The notes: generated by a model not told the origin, from the sequence alone. DNA of 64,000 bases from Sutterella massiliensis (GCF_016899755.1 NZ_JACJJC010000004.1:62001-126000), one strand, 5' to 3'; shown: positions 15,961 through 25,187, counted from the first letter of the stretch. Program-made: numbers and translations.

Positions 15961-17124
15961 TCACGCCGCTTCGCCGCGCGAAAGCCGTTCGGCAAGTTCT
16001 CGCGTGGCGCGCCGCGCGGTTTTCCCGGTTTCCGTTCTCGGCAGCCGTTCGACGCCGAAGACGGCATGGGGCTTTTCGTAGCGCCCGAGTGCGGCGCACA
16101 CGGCGTCAAAGTCGATCGCCGCCGGGTCGCCTTCAACCAAAAGGACCACTTCGTGGCCGAACGTGTGGCTCGTGCGGGCCGTGATGGCAAAGGGGCAGGG
16201 AATGACGCGCGCGAGCTTGGCTTCAACGGTTTCGATTTGTACCTTGATGCCGCCCGTGTTGATCACGTTGTCAAGGCGCCCCAATATGCGAAAGGCACCG
16301 TCGGGCGCGATTTCGGCAATGTCGTTCGTCGTGAGGGGCTCGCCCGCAACGGCGGGCGCCGCAATGACAAGCGTGCCTTTCGCCGAGAGCGACACCTTGA
16401 CGCCGGGCAGCGGCTTGTAATGGGTTTCGCTTCGGGTGCCCGCAGGTCCCTTGAGGCGTCTGAGCGCTACGTGCGAAAGCGTTTCCGTCATGCCGTAGGT
16501 GGAGTAGACGGCACCTTTTGCCGCCTGAAGCGCTTCAAAGAGCTCTTCGTCGACGGCGCCGCCGCCGATCAGAATGTTGCGGCTTTCGAGGAACGCGCGT
16601 GCGCTCTGCGGGTGCTTCAGAATCGTTACGGCCTGCATGGGCGTGACGGCGCAAAGACCGAGCGGTTGCTGTGCTGCGTCAAGGCCATCGAACGGGTCGG
16701 ACTTGGGCGTTCGAACGACGAGGTCGAGCCCGCAGACGACGCTGCGCACGACGACCATCTTCCCGGCAATGTAGTCGAGCGGCATCGCGAGGAGGTTCTT
16801 TTCGCCGGGCTCAAGACCGAGAAAGCTGCAGGTCATGCGGGCGCTCGCTGCCATGCGGCGCTTTTCGGCCCAAAAAGGCTTCGGGCGCCCGGTCGAGCCC
16901 GAGGTCTGCACGCGCAGGGCGGCCGTGTCGTCCAGAAGCGTCTCGAGAAAGCGCGAGAGCGCGGCGTAAAAGCTCTCGGCGCCGAAGCGCTCGACGCATT
17001 CGCGCGCAAAGGGACTCGGCGCATCGGGGCCGGGACGCAGAAAATCCGTCCACACGTGAAGCTTGCCGTCAATCAGGAGACCCGGGCGCTCGGCGAGCGC
17101 GCGCTCGAAGATGCCGTTCGACAT
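15961..17124 (-). CDS. menE: 2-succinylbenzoate-CoA ligase
   Basis: A 387-residue AMP-forming acyl-CoA synthetase of the short MenE type, which activates o-succinylbenzoate with CoA for menaquinone synthesis. Visible motifs are the P-loop QTSGSTGRPKPF (about residue 75), YSTYGMTETLSHVA, the hinge ILGRLDNVINTGGIKVQ and a C-terminal RTETGKTARR with the adenylation Lys. Length and the adjacent menB support the assignment over other ligases. The start at 17124 is the ATG nearest the conserved region; an upstream GTG at 17190 has no ribosome site either. It lies 111 bases after menB on the same strand. Confidence 0.88.
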   Translation of the reverse strand: MSNGIFERALAERPGLLIDGKLHVWTDFLRPGPDAPSPFARECVERFGAESFYAALSRFLETLLDDTAALRVQTSGSTGRPKPFWAEKRRMAASARMTCSFLGLEPGEKNLLAMPLDYIAGKMVVVRSVVCGLDLVVRTPKSDPFDGLDAAQQPLGLCAVTPMQAVTILKHPQSARAFLESRNILIGGGAVDEELFEALQAAKGAVYSTYGMTETLSHVALRRLKGPAGTRSETHYKPLPGVKVSLSAKGTLVIAAPAVAGEPLTTNDIAEIAPDGAFRILGRLDNVINTGGIKVQIETVEAKLARVIPCPFAITARTSHTFGHEVVLLVEGDPAAIDFDAVCAALGRYEKPHAVFGVERLPRTETGKTARRATRELAERLSRGEAA

Positions 17125-17235
17125 GAGAGAAAAAGGATGCGAGTTTGAAAAGCTTTTCGCGTCGTGCGCCCGAAGTGCGGTCCCGTTCACGGGGAGCGAG
17201 CTGACATCGTGCGCACGGCGTGCTCGCGCGAAGAA

Positions 17236-18141
17236 TCAGGGATTCGACGGGCGCTTGTTGTAGTTGAAGTCGGGGGCGCGCTTCTCAAGGAACGCGCGGC
17301 CGCCTTCCTGGGCTTCTTCGGTCATGTAGTAGAGCATCGTGGCGTCGCCCGCGAGTTCCTGAATGCCCGCTTGACCGTCGAGTTCGGCGTTGAGGCCGGC
17401 CTTGATCATGCGGATTGCGAGTGCGGAAAGGCGCATGATTTCCTGCGCCCAGGCAACCCCTTCGTCTTCGAGCGACTCGAAAGGCACCACCTTGTTGACG
17501 AGTCCCATCTCGAGCGCTTCGTCGGCCTTGTACTGGCGGCAGAGGAACCAGATTTCGCGCGCCTTCTTCTGACCCACGACGCGCGCGAGGTAGCTCGCGC
17601 CGAAGCCCGCATCAAAGGAGCCCACGCGCGGGCCGGTCTGGCCGAAGACGGCGTTTTCAGACGCAATCGAGAGGTCGCAGACGACCTGCAGCACGTGACC
17701 GCCGCCGATCGCGTAGCCGTTCACGAGCGCGATGACGGGCTTCGGAATCGAACGGATCTGCTTTTGGACGTCAAGAATGTTGAGGCGCGGCACGCCGCCC
17801 GCGTCGATGTAGCCGCCGAGCCCCTTCACGTGCATGTCGCCGCCCGAGCAGAAAGCCATATTGCCTGCACCCGTGAGGAAGATCACGCGGATGTCGGCGC
17901 GCTCGCGCGCGATCGCAAAGGCCTCGGAGAGCTCCTTGACGGTCGTCGGCGTAAAGGCGTTGCGCCAGCGCGGACGGTCGATCGTAATCTTGGCGATGCC
18001 TTCCCAGAATTCGAAGCGGATTTCTTCGTACTCGCGAATGGGCGTCCAGTTGCGCCCCGAGGTCGAGGGCGACGGCTGGTTGCGGGCGGCCGCTTCCTTG
18101 GCGGCTTCGATCGCTTCGGGCGAGGTCGGCTCGTTCGTCAT
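17236..18141 (-). CDS. menB: 1,4-dihydroxy-2-naphthoyl-CoA synthase
   Basis: A 301-residue crotonase-fold enzyme that cyclises o-succinylbenzoyl-CoA in menaquinone synthesis. The start at 18141 follows a GGGAG site. The MenB hallmarks are present: [20 protein letters not shown], the oxyanion and substrate loop [38 protein letters not shown], and [21 protein letters not shown]. The chain ends [13 protein letters not shown], close to the usual RPPDFSKFPR ending. The first 40 residues are a poorly conserved extension. With menE this supplies the low-potential quinone needed by anaerobic respiratory enzymes such as those encoded elsewhere in the window. Confidence 0.94.
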   Translation of the reverse strand: MTNEPTSPEAIEAAKEAAARNQPSPSTSGRNWTPIREYEEIRFEFWEGIAKITIDRPRWRNAFTPTTVKELSEAFAIARERADIRVIFLTGAGNMAFCSGGDMHVKGLGGYIDAGGVPRLNILDVQKQIRSIPKPVIALVNGYAIGGGHVLQVVCDLSIASENAVFGQTGPRVGSFDAGFGASYLARVVGQKKAREIWFLCRQYKADEALEMGLVNKVVPFESLEDEGVAWAQEIMRLSALAIRMIKAGLNAELDGQAGIQELAGDATMLYYMTEEAQEGGRAFLEKRAPDFNYNKRPSNP

Positions 18142-18243
18142 CTTTCTGATCTCCCTTAAGGGTAAGTTTGACATTGAAGCCGCGATGATAGCCCATGGCG
18201 GCAAAGCGAGCGAATTTCGTACGAATAAACGCGTATACAAAGT

Positions 18244-18272
18244 AGTGCGCGGGCCACAGACGCCCGCGCACT
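18244..18272 (-). terminator. Hairpin after the ferric-reductase-like gene
   Basis: AGTGCGCGGGC pairs with GCCCGCGCACT around a 7-base loop and is followed on the minus strand by ACTTTG. It separates this gene from menB. Confidence 0.65.
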
Positions 18273-18346
18273 CAGTTCAGCCTATTTCCGACACCGCGTC
18301 CTGTTGCGCGGAGATTCGTTTCGACGTCAATCGCAGCGAATGTGCT

Positions 18347-19693
18347 TTATCGCCAGTCGAAGTGCTCGCGCCGAATGGCGGTTTTCGAGCCGCCCGCCGC
18401 AACGAAAGCTTCGGCGACCGCGTTCGAGAGTCCCGCCCCCGCGCAGAGTGCGAGACGGTCGGGGACGCCCGCCGTGAAGAGCGCTTCGGGCTTGAGCCGG
18501 CTTTTCTTCGATTCAACGATATGGAATTCAATGCCTGCGCGCCGTGCAAGTGCTTCGATCTTCGGGAGCATCGGTTCATCTGCGCAATCGCGCACGCACC
18601 AGAGAAGCTTCGCGATCGGGTGCGACTTGGCGAACGCTTCGTCGTCCGCGACCTTGGCTTTGCGCTCGGCCGCGTCCTGCAGCCACGCGCAGAAGGGCGC
18701 GATCCCGATGCCGCCCGCGACCCAGAGCTCTTTGCGTCGCGTTGCGGCGTCGGTTTCGAAGCGTTCGAGCGTAAAGGCGCCCCACGGTCCTTCAAGCCGC
18801 ACCTCGTCGCCCGGCGCAATGCGCGGTACGTCGTTTGTCGTGTAGTCGCCGAGCGCCTTGACGGCAAAGCGCAGCGAGCCGTCGGGCAAAATTTCCGCAA
18901 CCGAGAACGGGTGCTTTTCTTCGTTTTGGGTCGCGAGGAAGGCGAATTCGCCGGCACGAACGTGAAGCGGCTTTTCAGGCTTGACCGTGAGGAGCGTGAT
19001 GCTCTCGTGCACTTCAACGTCGGTGACGCGGGCGGGCACTTCTTTTTCTCGACCCGCACCGCGAACGAGCAGCAGAACCGAATACCAAAGTCCGACGGCC
19101 GTTACGGCGAGATTGATGATGCCCAGAGGCAGCGTGAAGTCTGCCGGATCGGCGAGTCGAATCGCGTGGATCGAAAGCACGATGAAGAGGGCGGAAAAGA
19201 GCTTATGAAGCTGCAGCCACTTCGTGTACCGAAGCGCCTTGACGAACACGAGTGCGCCGAGCACGAGTGCGATCACGGTCGCCCAAATCGAAGAGTCCAC
19301 GGCAAAGCCGCGCATCTGCGACCAGAAGAGATCGAAACCGGTCAATTCGCCGCGGACGATCTTGGGTACGGGTTCGAGCGTCATGAGCGAGAAGACGGGC
19401 GCCATGATGGTTTTGGTCAGCCAATGAAAGACCGAGAGGCCGAGCGCCCAGAAGCCGATTGTACGGTGCCAGCGATAGAGCTCGTCGAGCGGCGTCTTCG
19501 TCGCGCGCTCGAGCCAGGCCGGGCGCGCGGCGATGACGATCGCCATCGCCATATAGCCCCAGGCGAGAATCCCGTTCCAGTAGAAAACTTCGTGCGAGAG
19601 GCCGCGGCCGTTCATCGCGGGCGGGTCCACCCACAGGCCGAAGAGCCAGGCGGCGGTCGTTAATGCTGCAAAACCGTAGACGATGCGTTTCAT
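18347..19693 (-). CDS. Ferric-reductase-like transmembrane flavocytochrome
   Basis: A 448-residue membrane oxidoreductase of the FRE/NOX-like group. The start at 19693 has a GGAGG site. About six membrane segments (residues 1-215) contain spaced histidines suited to two b hemes (YRWHRTIGFWALGLSVFHWL and LQLHKLFSALFIVLSIHAIR). The C-terminal half is a ferredoxin-reductase module with a flavin motif EKHPFSVAEI and a pyridine-nucleotide motif WVAGGIGIAPFCAWL. The family moves electrons from NAD(P)H across the membrane, for example to ferric chelates. The acceptor is unknown here. It probably forms its own unit upstream of menB, with a hairpin between. Confidence 0.88.
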   Translation of the reverse strand: MKRIVYGFAALTTAAWLFGLWVDPPAMNGRGLSHEVFYWNGILAWGYMAMAIVIAARPAWLERATKTPLDELYRWHRTIGFWALGLSVFHWLTKTIMAPVFSLMTLEPVPKIVRGELTGFDLFWSQMRGFAVDSSIWATVIALVLGALVFVKALRYTKWLQLHKLFSALFIVLSIHAIRLADPADFTLPLGIINLAVTAVGLWYSVLLLVRGAGREKEVPARVTDVEVHESITLLTVKPEKPLHVRAGEFAFLATQNEEKHPFSVAEILPDGSLRFAVKALGDYTTNDVPRIAPGDEVRLEGPWGAFTLERFETDAATRRKELWVAGGIGIAPFCAWLQDAAERKAKVADDEAFAKSHPIAKLLWCVRDCADEPMLPKIEALARRAGIEFHIVESKKSRLKPEALFTAGVPDRLALCAGAGLSNAVAEAFVAAGGSKTAIRREHFDWR

Positions 19694-20006
19694 GTTGCCT
19701 CCGTTTGTTGGGTCTCGGTGCGAATCAATGTAAAAGAGGCGCGAAAACGCGTTTTCGCTTTTGTAAAGACGCACTCACAGAACGCTAAGGCTTGAAACAG
19801 GCTGAAAGGCTTCTTCACGATTCTTTGCGTTTTTTAGGAAACGCTAAGGATGGGCTGCAAGCGCGGCACGCGAAGCGAACGTGTGCGAAAGATGCGCGCG
19901 CCCGCCTGCGGATAAGACATTTCGGCAAGGCGGCACGCGGACGGTACAGGTATCTTTTGGGGATCGCCTTTTTAGGACCAACGCATTCCATTGAGGAGAG
20001 TGAGCA
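19694..20006. other. Divergent intergenic region, no gene seen
   Basis: About 310 bases between the divergent flavocytochrome and M20 genes. A short open frame (19792-20010) has no ribosome site or known domain and I do not call it. Confidence 0.5.
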
Positions 20007-21209
20007 ATGACCGAAATCGTTCTGAAGGAGAAGTGCTTTCCGGAAATCGTCGGCTGGCAGGCCGAACTCGAAGCGTTCCGCCGCGACATCCATGCGCATC
20101 CGGAACTCGGCTTTGAGACCGAACGTACTTGCAAGAAAATCGCCGAGACGCTGCGCGGCTGGGGGCTCGAGCAGGTGGACGAATCTGCCGTCAAGGGCGG
20201 CGTGATTGTCGTCGTGGAAGGCAACCGTCCCGGGCGCACCGTCGGGCTTCGCGCGGACTGCGATGCGCTTCCGATGACGGACTGCGCGACGAACCCCTGG
20301 AAGAGCACGATCGACGGGCGCTCGCACGCCTGCGGTCACGACGGGCACACGACGTGGCTCATGGGCGCGCTTCGCTACTTGAACGCGAAGCGCGATTTTC
20401 CCGGTCGCGTTGTCGGCATCTTCCAGCCGGCCGAAGAAATCGGCCGCGGTGCCCTCGCCGTCCTTGATGCAGGGATTCTCGAGAAGTACGAAATCGCCGA
20501 GATCTACGCCGCGCACGACGAAGCGACGCTCGACAAGGGTGTCTGCGGCTTTTGCGTCGGGCCCGCGCAGGCTTCGACAGACTTCTTTTACGTGACCGTG
20601 AAGGGCGCGGGCACCCACGGCGCGCGTCCGCACTTGGGCGTCGACCCCGTGCCTGTCGCGTCCGAACTCGTGACGTCGCTGCAGACCATCATTTCGCGCA
20701 AGGTCAACCCGATCGAAAAAGCGGTGCTCTCCGTCTGCTCGATCAACGCTGGGCGCTTTAACGCGCCGAATGTGATTCCCGCCGAAGTGACGCTTTCGGG
20801 TACGGTGCGCACTTTCAACGAAGATGTGCGTGACCTCATCGAAAAGGAAATGAACCGCATGGTCAAGGGCGTAGCCGAAGCCAACGGCTGCACGGTCGAC
20901 TTCCGCTACGACCGCCTCGTTTCTTCCGTTTATAACGACCCGAAGACGACGGCGGCGATGTGCGACTTCGTGAAGCGTCAGTTCGGCGAAGCTTATGCCG
21001 TCGAAGGTTTCCCGATGTCGATGGGCGGCGAAGACTTTGCCGAATATCAGCGCAAGATTCCGGGGTCGGTGATTCGCTTGGGTGTTCGCGACGAAACGCA
21101 CCAGGTCTCGATTCACAACCCGACCTTCGACTTCAACGACGAAGTGATCGCCGTCGGCGCGACGCTGCTCTCGGGCATTGCGCTTGAGCGTCTTGCGGCG
21201 CTCGCCTAA
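20007..21209 (+). CDS. Cytosolic M20-family amidohydrolase
   Basis: A 400-residue zinc amidohydrolase of the aminoacylase/hippurate-hydrolase group. It has no signal peptide. The ribosome site TTGAGGAGAG precedes the ATG. Family features are RRDIHAHPELGFETERT, LRADCDALPM, ACGHDGHTTWLMGAL with Cys and His metal ligands, the catalytic Glu in QPAEEIGRGA, dimer-domain HGARPHLGVDP, SMGGEDFAEY, and a final SIHNPTFDFND histidine. It likely deacylates an imported N-acyl amino acid; the substrate is not identifiable. It stands alone and is followed by a strong hairpin. Confidence 0.93.
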   Translation: MTEIVLKEKCFPEIVGWQAELEAFRRDIHAHPELGFETERTCKKIAETLRGWGLEQVDESAVKGGVIVVVEGNRPGRTVGLRADCDALPMTDCATNPWKSTIDGRSHACGHDGHTTWLMGALRYLNAKRDFPGRVVGIFQPAEEIGRGALAVLDAGILEKYEIAEIYAAHDEATLDKGVCGFCVGPAQASTDFFYVTVKGAGTHGARPHLGVDPVPVASELVTSLQTIISRKVNPIEKAVLSVCSINAGRFNAPNVIPAEVTLSGTVRTFNEDVRDLIEKEMNRMVKGVAEANGCTVDFRYDRLVSSVYNDPKTTAAMCDFVKRQFGEAYAVEGFPMSMGGEDFAEYQRKIPGSVIRLGVRDETHQVSIHNPTFDFNDEVIAVGATLLSGIALERLAALA

Positions 21210-21314
21210 GGCCGTTGGGATAAACGGGACAGATAGCACGAAGCAATCGGGTGCATGGCTTCTTTGCATGCGGAAGAGTGCTTCGTGCCGATCGCCCGTG
21301 AAAGCGACTCCATT

Positions 21315-21356
21315 GCGCAAAGCGCGTGCGGCTCGCAGCCGTGCGCGCTTTGCGCT
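21315..21356 (+). terminator. Terminator-like hairpin after the cytosolic M20 gene
   Basis: GCGCAAAGCGCG pairs with CGCGCTTTGCGC, with an inner CGGCT/AGCCG stem. It is followed by TTCTA. The U-tract is short, but the stem is long and perfect. Confidence 0.65.
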
Positions 21357-21580
21357 TCTAGATGCGGCAATGGCGAGGTGAATCGCCGTTGAGACTACCT
21401 CTTTGGGATGCCCTTTCGTCTGCTGAGCGGTCGACGCAGCCCCTCCGAACGACGGATGGCGAACGCGCGTGCGACGACTATAGTTGAAGAAGCATCGGGC
21501 AAGACCATGGGGCGGCGTGCGCGTTCGGCACTCGACCGACGTCCGCTCGCGCAGGGGGCGCCCGAAAACGGAGGTGGAAA

Positions 21581-22279
21581 GTGCAGACGACCGGCAGCGA
21601 AGCCGGGCTGAGGACGTTCGCGCGCGAAGTGCTCGTTCTCGGCATCGGCAATATCCTTTGGGCCGACGAAGGGTTCGGTCCGCGTGCGGCGGAGGCCTTT
21701 CATCAGGCGTTTCGCCCGGTTGAGGGCGTCGACGTCATGGACGGCGGCACGCTCGGAGGCTTCCTCATCAACGAAATCACGTCCTCGCGCCGCATTCTCG
21801 TTTTCGACTGCTGCGACTTTCATCTGGCGCCGGGCTACCTCGGCGTGTTGCGCGGCGACGAGGTCGGTGTGTGGTCTTCCACCAAAATTTCGCCGCACCA
21901 GACGGGCTTCAACGATCTCTTGGCCACCGCCGCGATGCTCGACGCGAGTCCGCAGGAAGTGGCCGTTGTCGGCGTGCAGCCCGAAGAACTCAACGATTAC
22001 GGCGGCAGCCTCACGCCGCGCGTGAAGGCCCGCATTTCCGAGGCGCTCGAAGAGGCGGCGGCCATTCTGAAGGAATGGGGTTTTGCGCTCGAGCGGCGCG
22101 CCGACGGTGAAACGGTCGCGCCGCTTGCCGAAGCCGTTCTCACGATGAACGCCTACGAAGCCGATCGGCCGAGCGACGCCGATGCCTGCCGCTTGGGCGA
22201 CGAGCGCTTCATGCGGCTCGCAGCGGGTGCAGCCATGGATCCGCTCGGCGAGGCGGACCACAAAGACGGAGGCCGATGA
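21581..22279 (+). CDS. hyaD: NiFe-hydrogenase maturation protease (HyaD/HupD family)
   Basis: A 232-residue endopeptidase of the HyaD/HybD family, which cuts the C-terminal tail of the hydrogenase large subunit after nickel insertion. The N-terminal core VLVLGIGNILWADEGFGPRA contains the conserved Asn/Asp/Glu nickel-sensing region, and later VMDGGTLGGFLI, ISPHQTGFNDLL with the conserved His, and VVGVQPEEL are typical. It starts with GTG, set by a clear ACGGAGGT site. The chain has a long C-terminal tail (about 50 residues beyond the family core). It opens an accessory operon whose next gene overlaps its stop codon. No hydrogenase structural gene is visible in the window. Confidence 0.92.
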   Translation: MQTTGSEAGLRTFAREVLVLGIGNILWADEGFGPRAAEAFHQAFRPVEGVDVMDGGTLGGFLINEITSSRRILVFDCCDFHLAPGYLGVLRGDEVGVWSSTKISPHQTGFNDLLATAAMLDASPQEVAVVGVQPEELNDYGGSLTPRVKARISEALEEAAAILKEWGFALERRADGETVAPLAEAVLTMNAYEADRPSDADACRLGDERFMRLAAGAAMDPLGEADHKDGGR

Positions 22280-22713
22280 TGTGCGTGGCGATTCCGATGC
22301 GGGTGCGTTCGGTCGATGGGTTTGAAGCGCGCTGCGAGCGTAGTGCGGCCGCCGCAGGCGGCTTGTGCGGTCCGTGTACGCCGGCGTTTGATTGGAACGT
22401 GTCCGCTCAAGAAGGCGTCTCGTCGTGCGTCAACGTGACGCTTGCGATGCTCGACGAGCCGGGCGCCGTACACCCGGGCGACTGGCTCCTCGTTTTCCGC
22501 GACGAAGCGATTCGGCGCGTGACGGAAGAAGAGGCGCGTGAGGTCGCGGCGGCACTTGAAGCAACCGCGGCCGTCATGGCTGGCGACCTTTCGGACGAAA
22601 ACATTCGTGCGGGCTTTGCCGACCTGGTCGACCGCGAACCGCCCTTGCCCGAACACCTGAAAAAACTTGTCGACGCACAGGCCGCCGACCGAGAGAAACC
22701 CGCCGAGCCCTGA
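22279..22713 (+). CDS. HypC/HupF-family hydrogenase maturation chaperone
   Basis: A 144-residue member of the HypC/HupF family, which escorts the iron-ligand assembly or the large-subunit precursor. I place the start at 22279, not at the preceding in-frame ATG (22276), because family function needs Cys right after the initiator Met (MCVAIPMRV). This start overlaps the last base of hyaD. The beta-barrel core (PMRVRSVDGFEARCE.., LAMLDEPGAVHPGDWLLVFRDEAIRRV) is followed by a charged tail of some 50 residues. It is longer than HypC (75-90 residues), nearer to HupF, and has extra Cys (GGLCGPCTP) in the core. Confidence 0.87.
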   Translation: MCVAIPMRVRSVDGFEARCERSAAAAGGLCGPCTPAFDWNVSAQEGVSSCVNVTLAMLDEPGAVHPGDWLLVFRDEAIRRVTEEEAREVAAALEATAAVMAGDLSDENIRAGFADLVDREPPLPEHLKKLVDAQAADREKPAEP

Positions 22714-22753
22714 CGCACGACGGTCGTTTCGTTAGAAGAAGGAGAGTCCAAGC

Positions 22754-23209
22754 ATGTCCCGATTTACGCGCATAACGGCGATCGACCCCGCGACGCATCC
22801 GCTCTTTGAGCGCATTCGCAACGAGATGGGGTTTGTCGATCTCGACGAAGAAGGTATCGACGACTTTCTTGAACTGTCGGGACTCAAGTTCGTCGTCTTT
22901 GCCGACGATCCGAACGTGCGAAAGGAAACGCTCGACATTCTCGTGATCGGCCCGGAAATCCGGAAGTGTTTCGGCAGCGCTCTTTCGGGGGCGTGGCTTG
23001 CGGACGTCATGAAGGGGCGCGCGATGGCTGCCCGCTGGGGCGTTCGCAAGCTTCCGGCGCTTGCGCTTTTCCGCGACGACTGCTTCCTCGGCGCCGCCGA
23101 AGGGCTCGACACGTGGGAGGGCTATCTCACAAAACTCGGCGCGATTGCGCGCCGCACGGAGCCGCCGCAGCGAACGATTTCCATTCTGACGCCGCAGTCC
23201 GAAGCTTAA
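22754..23209 (+). CDS. hyaE: Hydrogenase-1 expression protein HyaE/HupG family
   Basis: A 151-residue thioredoxin-fold protein without the CxxC active site, matching the HyaE/HupG chaperones that bind the Tat signal of the hydrogenase small subunit. Visible are VFADDPNVRKETLDILVIGPEI and the RWGVRKLPALALFRDD stretch corresponding to the cis-Pro region of thioredoxins. A GAAGGAGAG site precedes the start. It lies 40 bases after the HypC-type gene in the same operon. Confidence 0.87.
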   Translation: MSRFTRITAIDPATHPLFERIRNEMGFVDLDEEGIDDFLELSGLKFVVFADDPNVRKETLDILVIGPEIRKCFGSALSGAWLADVMKGRAMAARWGVRKLPALALFRDDCFLGAAEGLDTWEGYLTKLGAIARRTEPPQRTISILTPQSEA

Positions 23210-23277
23210 GGCGCCTAAAAGCGCACGAAGCGAACCGAACGCCAAGAAACAACACCGCATTGAGGAGGAGAGTTCCG

Positions 23278-24183
23278 ATGACCGACACGCTGACGCTGGA
23301 CCACGCCCGACGGTGGGTCGCCATGCCGAAGATGGCGCCCGAAGTGGAGAAGCGCGCTGCGCTCGGCGCGATCGCGTTTCTGCGCGACGTCGCAGAGCGC
23401 CTCGAAGGGGCGCTTGCCGATATTGCGGCCGGACGCGCCCCGGCGGACGGCTCCGAGCTTCACGCCGTCTGGGACTTCTCCGCTTTTGCGCCAGAAACGA
23501 TCGATTTTCTGATTGCGCTTTTGGGCGAGGGCGAAGTGCGCATCACGCTCTGCCGCGGCGAAGCCAAGACGGCCGATACGGTTGTGCCCGGGCTCTGGCG
23601 CGTGCAGACGGGGCGCGACGGCGAGAGCAATTCGTTTGTTCTTGCGCGCATTCCGCGGGCGGTCGAGCATTTTGCCGAGCAAGGGCTCGAACGGGTGCCG
23701 AGGCTTGTCAATCCGGACCGCGACGTCTTTGCGGCGACGGCTATTTTGGCTGAACTCAACGAATTGCTCGAATCGACCGACCTCACAACGATTCCTGCGT
23801 CGACCGCCCCAATGGTGGAGTTGTCGCGTCAGCCGCTCACACCGAGCGATTTGACGGCGCTCTATTCGACGCTCGGGACGGGCGAAGTGGAAGCGGCGCT
23901 TCTCGGTTTTGCCCGTTCGACGATCACGTCGACGACCGTGCGCAACGTCTGGCACAGCCGCATCGTCAACAATGCGGGCAAAAATCTCCTTGAAGCCTAT
24001 GTGGTGGCCAAACTGCCGCCCGAACTCCCGGTTGCGGTTGAAGAGTTTGCCGACGGTGCGGCGCGCTGCCGCGAGCTCGTTGAGTGGCTCGAAGCCGACA
24101 TCGAGCGCGGCGCGATCGGCGAAGCGGTTGGCGGCAAGGCGAACGAGAAAGAAAAGTTGCCCCGGGAGGCGGCTCAAGCATGA
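23278..24183 (+). CDS. hyaF: Hydrogenase expression protein HyaF/HupH family
   Basis: A 301-residue HupH/HyaF-type protein involved in maturation of the small subunit of uptake hydrogenases. The start at 23278 follows GAGGAGGAG. The typical parts are GEVRITLCRGEAKTADTVVP near residue 85, VWRVQ-type strand (LWRVQTGRDGE), PAVRNVW-like region TTVRNVWHSRIVNNAG and LEAYVVAKLPPELPVAVEEF near the end. The stop overlaps the rubredoxin start (ATGA), so the two are translationally coupled. Confidence 0.88.
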   Translation: MTDTLTLDHARRWVAMPKMAPEVEKRAALGAIAFLRDVAERLEGALADIAAGRAPADGSELHAVWDFSAFAPETIDFLIALLGEGEVRITLCRGEAKTADTVVPGLWRVQTGRDGESNSFVLARIPRAVEHFAEQGLERVPRLVNPDRDVFAATAILAELNELLESTDLTTIPASTAPMVELSRQPLTPSDLTALYSTLGTGEVEAALLGFARSTITSTTVRNVWHSRIVNNAGKNLLEAYVVAKLPPELPVAVEEFADGAARCRELVEWLEADIERGAIGEAVGGKANEKEKLPREAAQA

Positions 24184-24461
24184 CGGACGCAAACGAAAAG
24201 AGCGGGCAGGCCGAGAAGTGCAACGCACCGAACCTCGCGCAGGGGCGCGACATTCTGCGGCTCCTCGACGAAGCGGCCAACGAGCGTGCGGCGGGCGCCG
24301 CACGCATGCAGTGCCGCGTCTGCTGGTATATCTACGATCCTGAAGAAGGCTGTCCGGCTTGGGACATCGAACCCGGAACGCCTTTTTCGGCGCTTCCCGA
24401 GGAATTCACGTGCCCGGATTGCGGGCAGCCGAAGTCGGCGTTTTTGCCGGCAGAAGATTGA
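24180..24461 (+). CDS. hupI: Rubredoxin of the hydrogenase operon (HupI type)
   Basis: A 93-residue protein with a 40-residue helical extension and a C-terminal rubredoxin domain. Four cysteines in QCRVCWYIYDPEEG and FTCPDCGQPKSAF bind one iron. Rubredoxins of this kind in hup/hya operons help protect or assemble the small-subunit Fe-S clusters in the presence of oxygen. The ATG overlaps the preceding stop. The extension resembles a fused HupJ-like segment, but that is a guess. Confidence 0.9.
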   Translation: MTDANEKSGQAEKCNAPNLAQGRDILRLLDEAANERAAGAARMQCRVCWYIYDPEEGCPAWDIEPGTPFSALPEEFTCPDCGQPKSAFLPAED

Positions 24462-24494
24462 TGCCGGTGCACGAATGTTCGACTTCGCCTCGCT

Positions 24495-25160
24495 TCAATG
24501 CCCCAGTACATCACGGATGTCCGGCATAAGTGCTAGGGGTTCTTTGGCGGTGTGGATCGAAAACTTTCGATAGATTTTTGCCAGGTGCCCCTGCACCGTT
24601 CTTTCCGAAATGGAGAGGCGCTCAGCGACCTGTGCATCCGTTGTGCCGGCCATGAAAAGTTCGAGAATGTCGCGCTCTCTTTCGGAGAGGGCGCGCAGTG
24701 CTTCGCGTACGTGCGTGCCGTCCGAAATGCCGACGCGTCGACGATGGTCCTTGTGGACGGCTGCCGCAATGCTCGCGAGGAGCTTTTCGTCGTCGGCGGG
24801 CTTGATCAGGAAGTCGATCGCGCCTTCCTTGAGGCTCGAGACGGCTACATCGATATCGGCAAAGCCCGTGAGGAAAATGATCGGGAGTGGATTACCGCGC
24901 TCAATCATTTCGCGCTGCAGCTCAAGACCGGTCATGACCGGCATTCGCACGTCAAGGAGAAGGCAGCCCGGCCGAGCAGCGTCGTCTTCCACCAGGAAGT
25001 CTCGCGCGCTCGGATAAACTTTTGCATCCCAGCCTTCAATGCGAAGCATCAGGGCGAGTGCCTCTCGGACATCGTCTTCATCGTCAACGATTCGAATGAG
25101 CGAGTTCTTCTTTTCTTCTGCTGCGACCTGTTGTGCTGCGTCGTATACGGGCGCATTCAT
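24495..25160 (-). CDS. FixJ-type two-component response regulator
   Basis: A 221-residue regulator with an N-terminal receiver (about 20-135: IRIVDDEDDVREAL, phospho-acceptor Asp in LLLDVRMPVMTGLEL, IIFLTGFADIDVAV, FLIKPADDEKLL) and a C-terminal LuxR helix-turn-helix (LSERERDILELFMAGTTDAQVAERL, then SISERTVQGHLAKIYRK). The ribosome site AAGGAG precedes the start. Its kinase partner should be the gene directly upstream on the same strand, but only a frameshifted remnant is left (25188-25615). It is convergent with the hydrogenase accessory operon; whether it controls that operon is unknown. Confidence 0.93.
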   Translation of the reverse strand: MNAPVYDAAQQVAAEEKKNSLIRIVDDEDDVREALALMLRIEGWDAKVYPSARDFLVEDDAARPGCLLLDVRMPVMTGLELQREMIERGNPLPIIFLTGFADIDVAVSSLKEGAIDFLIKPADDEKLLASIAAAVHKDHRRRVGISDGTHVREALRALSERERDILELFMAGTTDAQVAERLSISERTVQGHLAKIYRKFSIHTAKEPLALMPDIRDVLGH

Positions 25161-25187
25161 GGCGGAGCGGTTTCTCCTTGATAAAAA

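Noticed and set aside
14315-17148. Two long plus-strand open frames opposite the shikimate kinase fusion and menE
   Set aside because: Arg-rich shadow translations with no domain or ribosome site.
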